A stretch of 58,344 bases of DNA from JAVKFY01 sp040223615 (lineage in GTDB: Bacteria > Pseudomonadota > Alphaproteobacteria > GCA-2731375): assembly GCA_040223615.1 (NCBI GenBank), contig JAVKFY010000044.1, positions 1 through 58,344 of the forward strand. Direction: 5' to 3'. Positions within the stretch are counted from its first letter, which is position 1, and each line of letters opens with the position of its first letter. Made by a program: the position numbers and the translations under genes. Shown piece by piece: positions 24,772-33,883 of this stretch. The notes under the pieces are model-generated. The model saw only the letters and a list, made by a program, of their open reading frames with translations, was not told where the DNA came from and did no database searches.

Positions 24772-26750
24772 TGATCGCGTTTGCCCGACGACTCGTCCAA
24801 GGCCTGCGCGCCCTCCCGGCGGCGCTGGCGCTGTTGATGCTGGCGCCCGCGGTGGCGGACGCGCAGGAAAACCTCACCGTCGCCGAGGTCCAGACCGTGA
24901 TCGCCCAGGCCGCGGCCGAGGCGACCGCGCGCGGCATGCCGGCGACCATCGCGGTCACCGACCGGGTCGGCAACGTGCTCGGCGTGTTCCGCATGACTGG
25001 CGCGCCCGACGCCATGCGCGTCGTCTCCGGCCGCACCGTCGGCCTGGGCTTCGACTTCGCCCGCTTCGGCCTCGACAACCTGATCGTGCCGCTGGGCGGT
25101 ATTCCCGCGATCCCGACGCTGCGCCTGGTGCCGACCGAACTTGGCGCCATCGCCAAGGCGGTGACCGGCGCCTACCTGTCGTCGGGCGGCAACGCCTTCA
25201 CCACCCGCACGGCGAACCAGATCGTGCAGGAGAACTTCAACGTCGGCGAGCTCGGCCAGCCGTCCGGCCCGCTGTTCGGCGTGCAGTTCTCGCAACTGCC
25301 CTGTTCCGATCTTTCTTCGCGCTTCATCGGCGGTAACGTTAACGACTTCATCGGCCCGAAGCGCTCGCCGCTGGGGCTGGCGGCCGACCCCGGCGGGTTG
25401 CCGCTGTACAAGAACGGCGTGCCGGTCGGCGGCATCGGCGTGCTGGCCGACGGCGAATACGGCATCGACCCGGTGATCACCGACGTCGACGAGAGCGACG
25501 ATGAGATGATCGCGCTGGCCGGCACCCGCGGTTTCGAGCCGCCGGTCGATATCATGGCCAACCGGATCACGGTCGAAGGCAAGACGCTGCGCTTCACCGA
25601 CAAGGGCATGAGCGCCCTGCGTACCGATCCGGGCAACGCGCCGGCCTTCGCCGCGATCAACGGCACCGTCGGCAACCTGATCATGGTGCGCGGCTACAAC
25701 GCCGCCGCGGCGATCGTCCGCGGCCGCGCCTTCGGTACCCCGGAGAGCGGCGTGCGCCCGGAAACGACGGGTATCTACGCCCCGACCCAGCCGTTCGTCC
25801 TGGTCGACGGCAACAACAACAACCGCTATCCACCGCGCGCCGGCACCGACGGTATCCTGACCGCCGCAGAGGCGACCGAGTTCGTGCGCCAGGCGCTGAA
25901 GATCGCCTTCGCCGGCCGGGCCCAGATTCGCCGGCCGCTGAACAGCTTCATCCAGGTGACGGTGTCGCTGGTCGACACCAACGGCGCCATCCTGGCGTTG
26001 GCGCGCACGCCGGACGGGCCGATGTTCGGCACCGATGTCTCGTTGCAGAAGGCGCGGACCGCTGCCTTCTTCTCCAACCCCGTGGCGGCCGCCGCGCTGC
26101 GCGCCGCCGACGCCAACATCACCGACCTCGGCGCGCCATTCCCGAACTACGCCCGCATCGGCCCGTATGTCGACGCGGTGCAGGCGTTCGTCGGCCCGAC
26201 CGCGCTGTCCGACGGCATCGCCTTCGCCGACCGCTCCGGCGGCAACCTGTCGCGGCCGTTCTACCCTGACGGCAGCCAGGACAATCAGCCGGGTCCGTTC
26301 TCCAAGCCGATCGGCATCTGGAGCCCGTTCAACGTCGGTCTGCAGCTCGACCTGGTGCTGCCGCAGGTGGTGACTCATATCCTGTTCACGCTGGGCATCT
26401 CGCCGACCGACACCCCGGTCGGCTGCACGCCGCTGAACCCGACGCTGGCCACCGGCCTGTCGCAGATTCCGAACGGCATCCAGATTTTCCCGGGCAGCGT
26501 GCCGGTCTACAAGAATGGGGTGCTCGCCGGCGGCCTGGGCGTTTCCGGCGATGGCATCGACCAGGACGACATGATCTCCTTCCTGGGCGCCCACAAAGGC
26601 GGCCTGGCGGCGAATACCGGTATCGGCAATGCCCCGGCCAACATCCGCGCCGACACGCTAACGCCGCAAGGCACGCGCCTGCGCTACGTCAACTGTCCGT
26701 TCAAGCCGTTCGTGGATTCCGACGAACAGAGCCCGTGTAAGGGCAAGTAA
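24768..26750 (+). CDS. Secreted protein with two HbpS/GlcG-like (heme-binding) domains
   Basis: 660 residues with a signal peptide cleaved after about ADA (residue 32). Two related halves: NLTVAEVQTVIAQAAAEATARGMPATIAVTD-type start (35-75) with GGLPLYKNGVPVGGIGV (209-225), and ILTAAEATEFVRQAL...VTVSLVDTNGAILALAR (363-413) with GSVPVYKNGVLAGGLGVSGDG (about 578-598). This is the order of the DUF336/HbpS/GlcG fold, whose members bind heme or related ligands, but expanded with long insertions. One possible disulfide per half. It starts inside the previous stop and ends one base before the porin-like gene. Role in the conduit is unknown: heme delivery, cytochrome maturation or a soluble periplasmic partner. 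Confidence 0.75.
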   Translation: MMIAFARRLVQGLRALPAALALLMLAPAVADAQENLTVAEVQTVIAQAAAEATARGMPATIAVTDRVGNVLGVFRMTGAPDAMRVVSGRTVGLGFDFARFGLDNLIVPLGGIPAIPTLRLVPTELGAIAKAVTGAYLSSGGNAFTTRTANQIVQENFNVGELGQPSGPLFGVQFSQLPCSDLSSRFIGGNVNDFIGPKRSPLGLAADPGGLPLYKNGVPVGGIGVLADGEYGIDPVITDVDESDDEMIALAGTRGFEPPVDIMANRITVEGKTLRFTDKGMSALRTDPGNAPAFAAINGTVGNLIMVRGYNAAAAIVRGRAFGTPESGVRPETTGIYAPTQPFVLVDGNNNNRYPPRAGTDGILTAAEATEFVRQALKIAFAGRAQIRRPLNSFIQVTVSLVDTNGAILALARTPDGPMFGTDVSLQKARTAAFFSNPVAAAALRAADANITDLGAPFPNYARIGPYVDAVQAFVGPTALSDGIAFADRSGGNLSRPFYPDGSQDNQPGPFSKPIGIWSPFNVGLQLDLVLPQVVTHILFTLGISPTDTPVGCTPLNPTLATGLSQIPNGIQIFPGSVPVYKNGVLAGGLGVSGDGIDQDDMISFLGAHKGGLAANTGIGNAPANIRADTLTPQGTRLRYVNCPFKPFVDSDEQSPCKGK

Positions 26751-26751
26751 G

Positions 26752-28545
26752 ATGCAGTGGTTCCGTTCCCTCACCGTCGTCTCGCTGTTGCTGACTCCGC
26801 TCGCCGCGGAGGCCGGCAAGGAGCGTTTCTCGCTGCCCGCCGGCTACGGTACCGGCAACAAGGGCGTGGAAGTGGCGCAGCAGCGCCGTCCCGGCTCGCA
26901 GCCGCGCTACCAGGCGCCGGTCGAGATCGATCCCGACGCGGTGCCGCCGCCGAACCCGAACCTGCCGCAGGACTTCATCCCGATCCCGGACCGCTGGCGC
27001 CTGATCGAGGCGGTCGGCGTGAACGAGAAGTGGTGGGACCCCTATAACCAGAACACGCTGAAGGGCGACCGGCCGATCTTCGACGACTGGTTCGTCAACA
27101 TCGTGGTCATCTCCGACACCATCTACGAGCCGCGCACCTTCCCGATCCCGGTCGGTATCCAGACCACCAAGCGTGCCGGTTCGCTGGACACCTTCGGCGA
27201 CACCTCCACCGAGGTCTTCAACACCAACCTGATCACCTCGCTGCAGTTCATCAAGGGCAACACGGCCTACAAGCCGCCGGACTATGAAATCCGCATCACG
27301 CCGGTGTTCAACTACAACAAGGTCTGGGCCGACGAGCTCCGCGTGCTGCGCATCCAGCCGGAGCGCGGCGACGAACGCTCCGACCGGTTCATCGGCTGGC
27401 AGGAACTGTTCCTCGACTACCACATCCGCAACGTGTCGGATCGCTACGACTTCGACTCGATCCGCGTCGGCATTCAGCCGTTCTCGACCGATTTCCGCGG
27501 TTTCCTGTTCCAGGACAACCAGGCCGGCATCCGTCTGTTCGGCACCCGCGACAACAACATCTTCCAGTACAACCTGGCCTACTTCCGCAAGCTGGAGAAG
27601 GACACCAACTCCGGCCTGAACGACCTGACCGAGGACATTCGCGACGACGAGCTGTTCATCGCCAACCTGTACTGGCAGGACATGCCGGTGCTGGGCTTCG
27701 TCAGCCAGGCCACCGTGGTGCACAACCGGAACCGCGAGAAGGACAACTTCTACTTCAACAACAACGGTTTCCTGGAGCGGCCGGCCTCGCTCGGCGACGA
27801 GCGTCAGCGCGACTACGACGTCACTTACTTCGGCTTCAACGGCGATGGCCATTTCGGGCGCTTCAACCTGACGGTTTCCGGCTACTACGCCTTCGGCAAG
27901 GACAGCCACAACGTGTTCTCCGGCGTGGAGGACAGCGATATCCGGGCCTGGTTCGTCGCCGCCGAGCCGTCGGTCGACTTCTCGTGGATCCGCATTCGCG
28001 GCTCGCTGATGTACGCCTCGGGCGACGACGATCCGTTCGACGACCGCGAGGAAGGTTTCGATGCGCCGTTCGAGAACCCGCAATTCGCCGGCGCCGACAC
28101 CAGCTACTGGATCCGCCAGACCATTCCGCTGATCGGTGGTGGCGGCGTCATCCTGTCGGGCCGCAATGCCATGTTCCCGGCGCTGCGCTCGTCGAAGGAG
28201 CAAGGCCAGTCGAACTTCAACAACCCCGGCTTGACGTTGATCGGACTCGGTACCGACATCGACATCACGCCGGAAATCAGGCTGTCGACCAACTTCAACC
28301 GGCTCGATTTTGTCGACACCGCCTCATTGGAATTTCTGCGAAACCAGGGCGAGATCGACGAAGGCATCGGTTGGGATCTGTCGGCGGCGCTGATCTGGCG
28401 GCCGCTGTTCATCCAGAACATCGTCTTCCGCCTGTCCGGCGCGGTGTTGCTGCCGGACCAGGGTTTCAAGGACCTGTACCGGGTCAATGACGATAGTGAA
28501 GATTTCTTTTACTCCGTCTTGGCCAACATGGTGCTGACCTACTAA
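26752..28545 (+). CDS. Outer-membrane beta-barrel protein (conduit porin candidate)
   Basis: 597 residues. Signal peptide cleaved near LAAEA/GKERF (residue 22), then a polar N-terminal region, then repeated alternating hydrophobic/aromatic strands (LQFIKGNTAYKPPDYEIRITPVFNY, FNLTVSGYYAFGK, IRIRGSLMYASGD, ISLRLS-type turns) ending in a short beta-strand with terminal aromatic residue (SVLANMVLTY), as outer-membrane proteins do. No CXXCH. Between a periplasmic decaheme and a secreted decaheme cytochrome, it has the place of MtrB/PioB, though I cannot show homology to those and the N-terminal CXXC of MtrB is not seen. Confidence 0.8.
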   Translation: MQWFRSLTVVSLLLTPLAAEAGKERFSLPAGYGTGNKGVEVAQQRRPGSQPRYQAPVEIDPDAVPPPNPNLPQDFIPIPDRWRLIEAVGVNEKWWDPYNQNTLKGDRPIFDDWFVNIVVISDTIYEPRTFPIPVGIQTTKRAGSLDTFGDTSTEVFNTNLITSLQFIKGNTAYKPPDYEIRITPVFNYNKVWADELRVLRIQPERGDERSDRFIGWQELFLDYHIRNVSDRYDFDSIRVGIQPFSTDFRGFLFQDNQAGIRLFGTRDNNIFQYNLAYFRKLEKDTNSGLNDLTEDIRDDELFIANLYWQDMPVLGFVSQATVVHNRNREKDNFYFNNNGFLERPASLGDERQRDYDVTYFGFNGDGHFGRFNLTVSGYYAFGKDSHNVFSGVEDSDIRAWFVAAEPSVDFSWIRIRGSLMYASGDDDPFDDREEGFDAPFENPQFAGADTSYWIRQTIPLIGGGGVILSGRNAMFPALRSSKEQGQSNFNNPGLTLIGLGTDIDITPEIRLSTNFNRLDFVDTASLEFLRNQGEIDEGIGWDLSAALIWRPLFIQNIVFRLSGAVLLPDQGFKDLYRVNDDSEDFFYSVLANMVLTY

Positions 28546-28549
28546 GGAG
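28544..28549 (+). promoter_or_regulatory. Ribosome binding site deciding the TTG start of the large cytochrome
   Basis: AAGGAG six bases before TTG 28556; the next in-frame ATG at 28565 would be 15 bases away, too far. Confidence 0.7.
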
Positions 28550-28555
28550 CACGCG

Positions 28556-31500
28556 TTGCGGTTTATGAATCGGATCGTCTTCGGCCTGGTGTTCGCTCTG
28601 GCCGGCGGCGCGGCAAACCTGACTCAAGCAGCGGAAGGCGAGAAGCCCGTCGACCGGGTCTATGTCACCGCCCCGTCGGCACCGCAGTTCCAGAGCTGGG
28701 AACAGGCGGAGCAGAAGAGCGCCGGCTGCGTCTCCTGCCACGAGAGTTCTGACCTCAAGACCATGCACCGCAACCCGGCGGTGATCCTCGGCTGCACCGA
28801 CTGCCACGGCGGCGACGCCACGGTGATGCGCCCGCCAGGCACCGGTCCGGGCGCGCCCGGCCACGGCGACGGCAAGCACGACGGCAAGAAGGGTCACGCG
28901 GCCGGCGCCGGCGGCGGTGACGACCATGGCGGCGGCCATGCCACCCGGATCTACGAGCCATCCTATCGCCATGCGATGGAAGAGGCGCACGTGCTGCCGT
29001 CCTACCCGCAGGGCTGGCACTACCCGTCGTCGGCGAACCCGAAACACTCCTACACGCTGCTCAATCGCGAAGCGCCGGAGTTCGTCCGCTTCGTCAACCC
29101 GTCCGACTATCGTATCGTCCATGAGGCCTGCGGCGCCTGCCACCTGCAGGATATCGAGGCCGCCAAGCGCTCGCTGATGTCGACCGGTGCGATGCTGTGG
29201 GGCGGCGGCGCCTACAACAACGGCATCCTGCCGTTCAAGAACTACATCCTGGGCGAGGGCTATACCCGCGACAGTCAGCCGGCGGCGTTCAAGAGCCTGA
29301 TCCCGGAAGACGCGACCGACGAGTTCAGGGCCAAGCTGAAGGCGCGCGGTGTGATCGAGCAGTTCGTGCCGCTGCCGGCCTTCGAGGTGACCCCGCCGGG
29401 CGACGTGTTCCGCATCTTCGAGCGCGGCGGCCGCAACATCATCAACCTGTTCCCGGAGATCGGCCTGCCCAACGCGCTGGGCCAGACCCAGCGTCTGGAG
29501 GAACCGGGCCGGCCCGACATCCGCCAGTCGAACCGCGGCCCCGGCACCGGTCTGCGCGTCGCCGTCCCGGTGCTGAACATTACCAAGACCCGCCTGAACG
29601 ACCCGTTCACCTGGTTCCTGGGCAGTAACGACAATCCCGGCGACTTCCGCACCTCCGGCTGCGGCTCCTGTCACGTGGTCTACGCCAACAACCGCGAGGA
29701 GAAAGCGTCCGGTCCGTATGCCCGTGATGGCCACTGGGGCGAGACCAAGACGGTCGATCCGACGATTCCGCACGGCGAGGAAGGCCATCCGCTGAAGCAC
29801 GAGTTCACCCGCGCGGTGCCGACGGCGCAGTGCATGAACTGCCACATGCACCAGCCGAACATCTTCCTGAACTCGTACCTCGGCTACACCATGTGGGACT
29901 ACGAGTCCGACGCCCCGTCGATGTGGCCGGAGAAGCAGAAATACCCGACCTCGGCGGAAGACTTCGAGGTCCTGATGCGCAACCCGGAAGAGGCGGCGAC
30001 CCGCGGCAAGTGGGCCGACATCGACTTCGTGCGTCAGGTCTACGACATGAACCCGGAGCTGAAGAACACCCAGTTCGCCGACTATCACGGCCACGGCTGG
30101 AACTTCCGCGGCATCTTCAAGAAGGACCGCAAGGGCAACCTGCTGACCGCCGACGGCGAGATCGTCGAGCCCGACGATCCCAAGAAGTGGGAAAAGGCGG
30201 TGCACATGTCGTCGATCCACGCCGACAAGGGCATGCACTGCATCGACTGCCACTTCACCAACGACGGTCACGGCAACGGCTACATCTACGCAGAGGTCGC
30301 CAACGCGGTGGAGATCCGCTGCAAGGATTGCCACGGCACGGTCGACAGCTATCCGACGCTGCGCACCTCCGGCCCGGCGGCCCGGCCCGGCGGCATGGAC
30401 CTGTCGGTGCTGCGCACCCAGGACGGCCGGCTGCGCTTCGAGTATCGCGGCGACGACTGCGAGATGCCGCTCGACCAGCGCGTCGACTGCAAGCTCTATC
30501 AGCGCCCCTCGCTGTGGGGCACCGACATGCCCGACCCGACCGAGCCGACCATCGTGGAAGCGCTGGGCGAGTTCCGCGAATGGGAAGTCTCGCTGGTGCG
30601 CTCCAGCGTCAATCCGGGCTCGCCGGGCTACAACGAGAAGGCCGCGCGGGCCAAGCTGATGGCGCGCGACAAGTCGATGGAATGGGGCTGGGGCGTGGCC
30701 GGCAACGAAGCCGACCGGGCGCATCGTGACGACGACATGATGTGCTTCACCTGCCACCTGTCGTGGACCACGAGTTGCGCCGGCTGTCACCTGCCGATCC
30801 AGGCCAACCGCAAGATGCCGCGCCTGCACTATGAGGGCGGCGTGACCCGGAACTTCGCGACCTACAATCCGCAGGTCGTGCGCGACCAGATGTTCCAGCT
30901 CGGCCGGCACCAGACCACAAAGGGCAACGCGATCGCGCCGATCCGGTCGACCTCGGCGCTGGTCCTGTCGTCGAAGAACATCAACCGCGAACGGATCTAC
31001 ATCCAGCAGCCGCCGGTCGCTGCGTCGGGCTATTCGAGCCAGGCTTTCGCGCCGCATTTCCCGCATACCGTGCGGCTGACCGAGACCAAGACCTGCACTG
31101 ACTGCCACCTGAGCTCGGAGAACGACAACAACGCGATCATGGCGCAACTGCTGCTGCACGGGACCAACTTCGTGAACTTCGTCGGCTTCAATGCCTGGGT
31201 CGGCGGCGATGGTGGCTTCGAGGCGGTGACCGTCACCGAATGGGAAGAGCCGCAGGCGGTGGTCGGCAGCTACCTGCAGAAATACGCCTATCCGGACTGG
31301 TACCGCGAGCATCAGGAACGCGGCAAGGAACTGCCGATCTACTACACGCAATCGGGCTGGCGCACCGGCTGCATCCAGCTGCGCGGCGAGTATCTCTACG
31401 TCGCGGAAGGATCGAACGGCTTCCAGGTCTATGACGTCGCCTCGATCGCCAACAAGGGCATCTCCGACCGCATCATCACTGCGCCGTTCGGCCCGCTGGG

Positions 31501-32623
31501 CCACGACACGCGGGTCGAAACCACGAACGCGACCTGTGTGGTGCTGCCGACCAACCAGCCGATCCATCCGGACCGGTTGACGCATGATTTCACCGGCCAG
31601 CGCAGCGACGAGGAACAAACCAAGCTGATGCTGGAGGACAACCAGGAGCAGCCGTTCCACCCGATCTACGACTACGCCTTCGTCACCGACAGCGTTGAGG
31701 GGCTGATCGCGGTCGACGTGAACACGCTGTCCGACGGCGAGCCGCGCAACAACTTCCTGGAGCGGGCGGTGACCTGGAATGCCGGTGGCGTGCTCGATGG
31801 TGCCCGTCACCTGACCATCGCCGGGTACTATTTCTATGTCACCACCGACAAGGGCGTGGTGGTGCTGAACATGGACGATCCGCTGCAGCCCAAGGTGGTT
31901 TCGGTGATCGAGATGCGCGACGTGCGGGCCACGGCACTGCAGTTCCGCTATCTCTTCGTCACCGACGCGGAGGGCTTCAAGGTCGTCGATGTCACCAACC
32001 CGGAGGCGCCACGGCCGGTCGATGGCGCGGTCGTGCCGCTGAAGAACGGCCAGCGAATTTACGTCGCGCGCACCTACGCCTACGTCGCCGCCGGCTCGGA
32101 AGGCCTGGCGATCATCGACGTGGAGCGGCCGGAGCAGCCGAAGGTCTACCAGATGTACACCGCCGGCGGGCAGCTCAACGACGCCTATGACGTCGTCGTC
32201 GGCTCGACCAACGCATCGCTCTTCGCCTACGTCGCCGATGGCGTCAACGGCATGAAGGTGCTGCAGCTCACCTCCCCGGACAGCCAGCCGCGCTTCTACG
32301 GCTATTCGCCGGAGCCGAAGCCGGAACTGATCGCCTGGCGCAAGACCAACTGGCCGGCGATTTCGGTGTCCAAGGGCCTGGACCGCGACCGCGCGGTCGA
32401 CGAGACCGGTGGCCAGATGGCGGTGCTCGGACGGCTTGGCTCGCGTCCGTTCACGCTGAAGGAACAGCGCGAGTTCTACCTCAACGAGGACATGAGCCCG
32501 TGGACCGTCACCGACGAGGTGGAAAAGGACAAGTTCATGTCCGGCGCGCCGAGCCGGAAGACCGCCGAGGGCCGTCACAAGGACGACCGCGCCCAGGCCC
32601 CGGCCGGTTCCGCGGTGCAGTAG
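28556..32623 (+). CDS. Decaheme cytochrome c fused to LVIVD-type beta-propeller
   Basis: 1355 residues. TTG start set by AAGGAG six bases upstream; signal peptide to about LTQA/AEGEK, no lipobox. Ten CXXCH motifs at residues 58, 80, 192, 369, 426, 562, 589, 730, 741 and 847. A His/Gly-rich stretch (about 100-125) may bind metal. After the hemes, repeats of the form YLFVTDAEGFKVVDVTNPEAP (about 940-1240) match LVIVD-type beta-propeller blades, at least five visible. It closes the operon, directly after the outer-membrane barrel, so the most economical reading is a surface or periplasmic terminal cytochrome whose propeller binds a substrate, partner or mineral. Unlike MtrC it has no lipid anchor. 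Confidence 0.9.
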   Translation: MRFMNRIVFGLVFALAGGAANLTQAAEGEKPVDRVYVTAPSAPQFQSWEQAEQKSAGCVSCHESSDLKTMHRNPAVILGCTDCHGGDATVMRPPGTGPGAPGHGDGKHDGKKGHAAGAGGGDDHGGGHATRIYEPSYRHAMEEAHVLPSYPQGWHYPSSANPKHSYTLLNREAPEFVRFVNPSDYRIVHEACGACHLQDIEAAKRSLMSTGAMLWGGGAYNNGILPFKNYILGEGYTRDSQPAAFKSLIPEDATDEFRAKLKARGVIEQFVPLPAFEVTPPGDVFRIFERGGRNIINLFPEIGLPNALGQTQRLEEPGRPDIRQSNRGPGTGLRVAVPVLNITKTRLNDPFTWFLGSNDNPGDFRTSGCGSCHVVYANNREEKASGPYARDGHWGETKTVDPTIPHGEEGHPLKHEFTRAVPTAQCMNCHMHQPNIFLNSYLGYTMWDYESDAPSMWPEKQKYPTSAEDFEVLMRNPEEAATRGKWADIDFVRQVYDMNPELKNTQFADYHGHGWNFRGIFKKDRKGNLLTADGEIVEPDDPKKWEKAVHMSSIHADKGMHCIDCHFTNDGHGNGYIYAEVANAVEIRCKDCHGTVDSYPTLRTSGPAARPGGMDLSVLRTQDGRLRFEYRGDDCEMPLDQRVDCKLYQRPSLWGTDMPDPTEPTIVEALGEFREWEVSLVRSSVNPGSPGYNEKAARAKLMARDKSMEWGWGVAGNEADRAHRDDDMMCFTCHLSWTTSCAGCHLPIQANRKMPRLHYEGGVTRNFATYNPQVVRDQMFQLGRHQTTKGNAIAPIRSTSALVLSSKNINRERIYIQQPPVAASGYSSQAFAPHFPHTVRLTETKTCTDCHLSSENDNNAIMAQLLLHGTNFVNFVGFNAWVGGDGGFEAVTVTEWEEPQAVVGSYLQKYAYPDWYREHQERGKELPIYYTQSGWRTGCIQLRGEYLYVAEGSNGFQVYDVASIANKGISDRIITAPFGPLGHDTRVETTNATCVVLPTNQPIHPDRLTHDFTGQRSDEEQTKLMLEDNQEQPFHPIYDYAFVTDSVEGLIAVDVNTLSDGEPRNNFLERAVTWNAGGVLDGARHLTIAGYYFYVTTDKGVVVLNMDDPLQPKVVSVIEMRDVRATALQFRYLFVTDAEGFKVVDVTNPEAPRPVDGAVVPLKNGQRIYVARTYAYVAAGSEGLAIIDVERPEQPKVYQMYTAGGQLNDAYDVVVGSTNASLFAYVADGVNGMKVLQLTSPDSQPRFYGYSPEPKPELIAWRKTNWPAISVSKGLDRDRAVDETGGQMAVLGRLGSRPFTLKEQREFYLNEDMSPWTVTDEVEKDKFMSGAPSRKTAEGRHKDDRAQAPAGSAVQ

Positions 32624-32642
32624 ACACGGGATCGCCGGTCAA

Positions 32643-32695
32643 GCCCGGGTCATGGCGGATGAGGGATTTTCGTCACGCCCGGACCTGACCCGGGC
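32643..32695. terminator. Inverted repeat at the operon end, possible terminator
   Basis: GCCCGGGTCA (32643-32652) pairs with TGACCCGGGC (32686-32695); an inner hairpin GCCCGG/CCGGGC also lies in the right half. No T-run follows. It lies between two convergent 3' ends and looks like a family of genomic palindromic repeats. Confidence 0.45.
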
Positions 32696-32709
32696 ATCTC
32701 GCCGGCCGG

Positions 32710-33846
32710 TTATCCGCCGTTGGCGTCCTGCCACTTGGTGAGCAGGAACTCGCGGCCGACCTTTACCGACGGTTGGCCGGCGTAGGCGATGATGTCGGCC
32801 GTCGCGTAGGTCTCGCGCCAATTCTCCGGCAGGAACGAGCCGGTGCCGACGACATCGATCGGCGCGCCGACGCCGCCCATCACCTTGCACTTGGCGACGT
32901 TGAAGCCGGACGACGCGACGATCTTCACCTTGTCGAAGCCGGCCGCGTCGAGTTCGTCGCGCATGTGGAAGATGGCGGCCGCCGATACGCCGGTGCCGAC
33001 CAGCCAACGCAGCTCGTCCTCGGTCCGGTACTGCCGCACCGCCTTCGGCACGTGCTTCTCCAGAACCGCGTAGGACAGCGCCGGATCGAGGCCCTCCACG
33101 AAGCGCCCGCCGTGGGTATCAAGGCGAACCGAGATCCGTCCCGCCGCGGCCATCTCCGGGAAGCGCCGGGCCACGGCCAGGGCATCGGAGACCTCCTGGC
33201 CGTAATAGTCGACCAGCACCGTCAGCGGATCGTCCGGGAAGGTCGCGACGTACATTTCCGCCGCCCGCTCGGTCGAGCCGGCATAGCCGATCAGCGCGTG
33301 CGGCATCGTGCCCATGCCGCCCTGGCGCCCGAAATAGCTCGCGGTCGCGTCGGTGGCGTTGCCGATGAAGCCGATGGCGCCAGAATCCTTCTGCGCCATC
33401 CGGCTGCCGACGCTGGCGGCGTAGGCCATCATCTCGGCCATCTCGAAACCGGCACAGTGCCGTGCGTCCATCGCCAGGAAACCGGTTTTCGGCATCTCCT
33501 GGCACATCGCGAAGGCGTTGTAGGCGGCGACGCACGCCGGGCCCAGCTTCTGCAGCAGGATGGTTTCCAGGTCGACCAGGTGCACGAAGGAGCCGGACAC
33601 GTACAGCAACGGCTCGCCGGCGCCGACCCAGCCGCCTTCCTCGAAGCAGGGGCGGATGTCGAAGCTGGTGTTTCGCGCCGCCTCGACCTGGCGCAGCCAG
33701 TCGATCGCCAGCTTCGGCGTGAACACCACCGGTCGGCGCATGAACACCGCATAGGTGACGCTGGCGTCGCCCTCGTGCTGCACCACCTGCTTCGTGCGCT
33801 TGAAGTAGTGATCGGTGTAGCGCGATATCTCGTCTTCGATATCCAT
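32710..33846 (-). CDS. Nicotinate phosphoribosyltransferase
   Basis: 378-residue NAD-salvage enzyme that converts nicotinate and PRPP to nicotinate mononucleotide. Family stretches: YFKRTKQVV near the N-terminus, EGGWVGAGEPLLYVSG, MDARHCAGFEMAE, GTMPHALIGY (the active-site loop), VLVDYYGQE, RLDTHGGRF, and IVASSGFNV. Shorter than the PncB form and closer to the TIM-barrel nicotinate/quinolinate type seen in many alphaproteobacteria. Convergent with the cytochrome operon; it follows the DAHP synthase by 37 bases. Confidence 0.9.
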   Translation of the reverse strand: MDIEDEISRYTDHYFKRTKQVVQHEGDASVTYAVFMRRPVVFTPKLAIDWLRQVEAARNTSFDIRPCFEEGGWVGAGEPLLYVSGSFVHLVDLETILLQKLGPACVAAYNAFAMCQEMPKTGFLAMDARHCAGFEMAEMMAYAASVGSRMAQKDSGAIGFIGNATDATASYFGRQGGMGTMPHALIGYAGSTERAAEMYVATFPDDPLTVLVDYYGQEVSDALAVARRFPEMAAAGRISVRLDTHGGRFVEGLDPALSYAVLEKHVPKAVRQYRTEDELRWLVGTGVSAAAIFHMRDELDAAGFDKVKIVASSGFNVAKCKVMGGVGAPIDVVGTGSFLPENWRETYATADIIAYAGQPSVKVGREFLLTKWQDANGG

Positions 33847-33883
33847 CGCCGCCCCCTCGTCGCGGTCGGTGGGCAGGGGTGGG

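Noticed and set aside
24714..26594. Long antisense frame opposite the double HbpS-like gene
   Set aside because: Arg/Ala/Gly/Val shadow without motifs.
28484..32578. A 1364-codon open frame antisense to the large decaheme cytochrome
   Set aside because: Very His/Arg/Val/Asp-rich composition without family motifs; a shadow of the high-GC plus-strand gene, which has signal peptide, heme motifs and propeller repeats.
22562..32623. Reading the decaheme pair simply as MtrA and MtrC
   Set aside because: The first is membrane-anchored with an FHA-like domain and the second has a propeller and no lipobox; the analogy is functional only and homology could not be shown.
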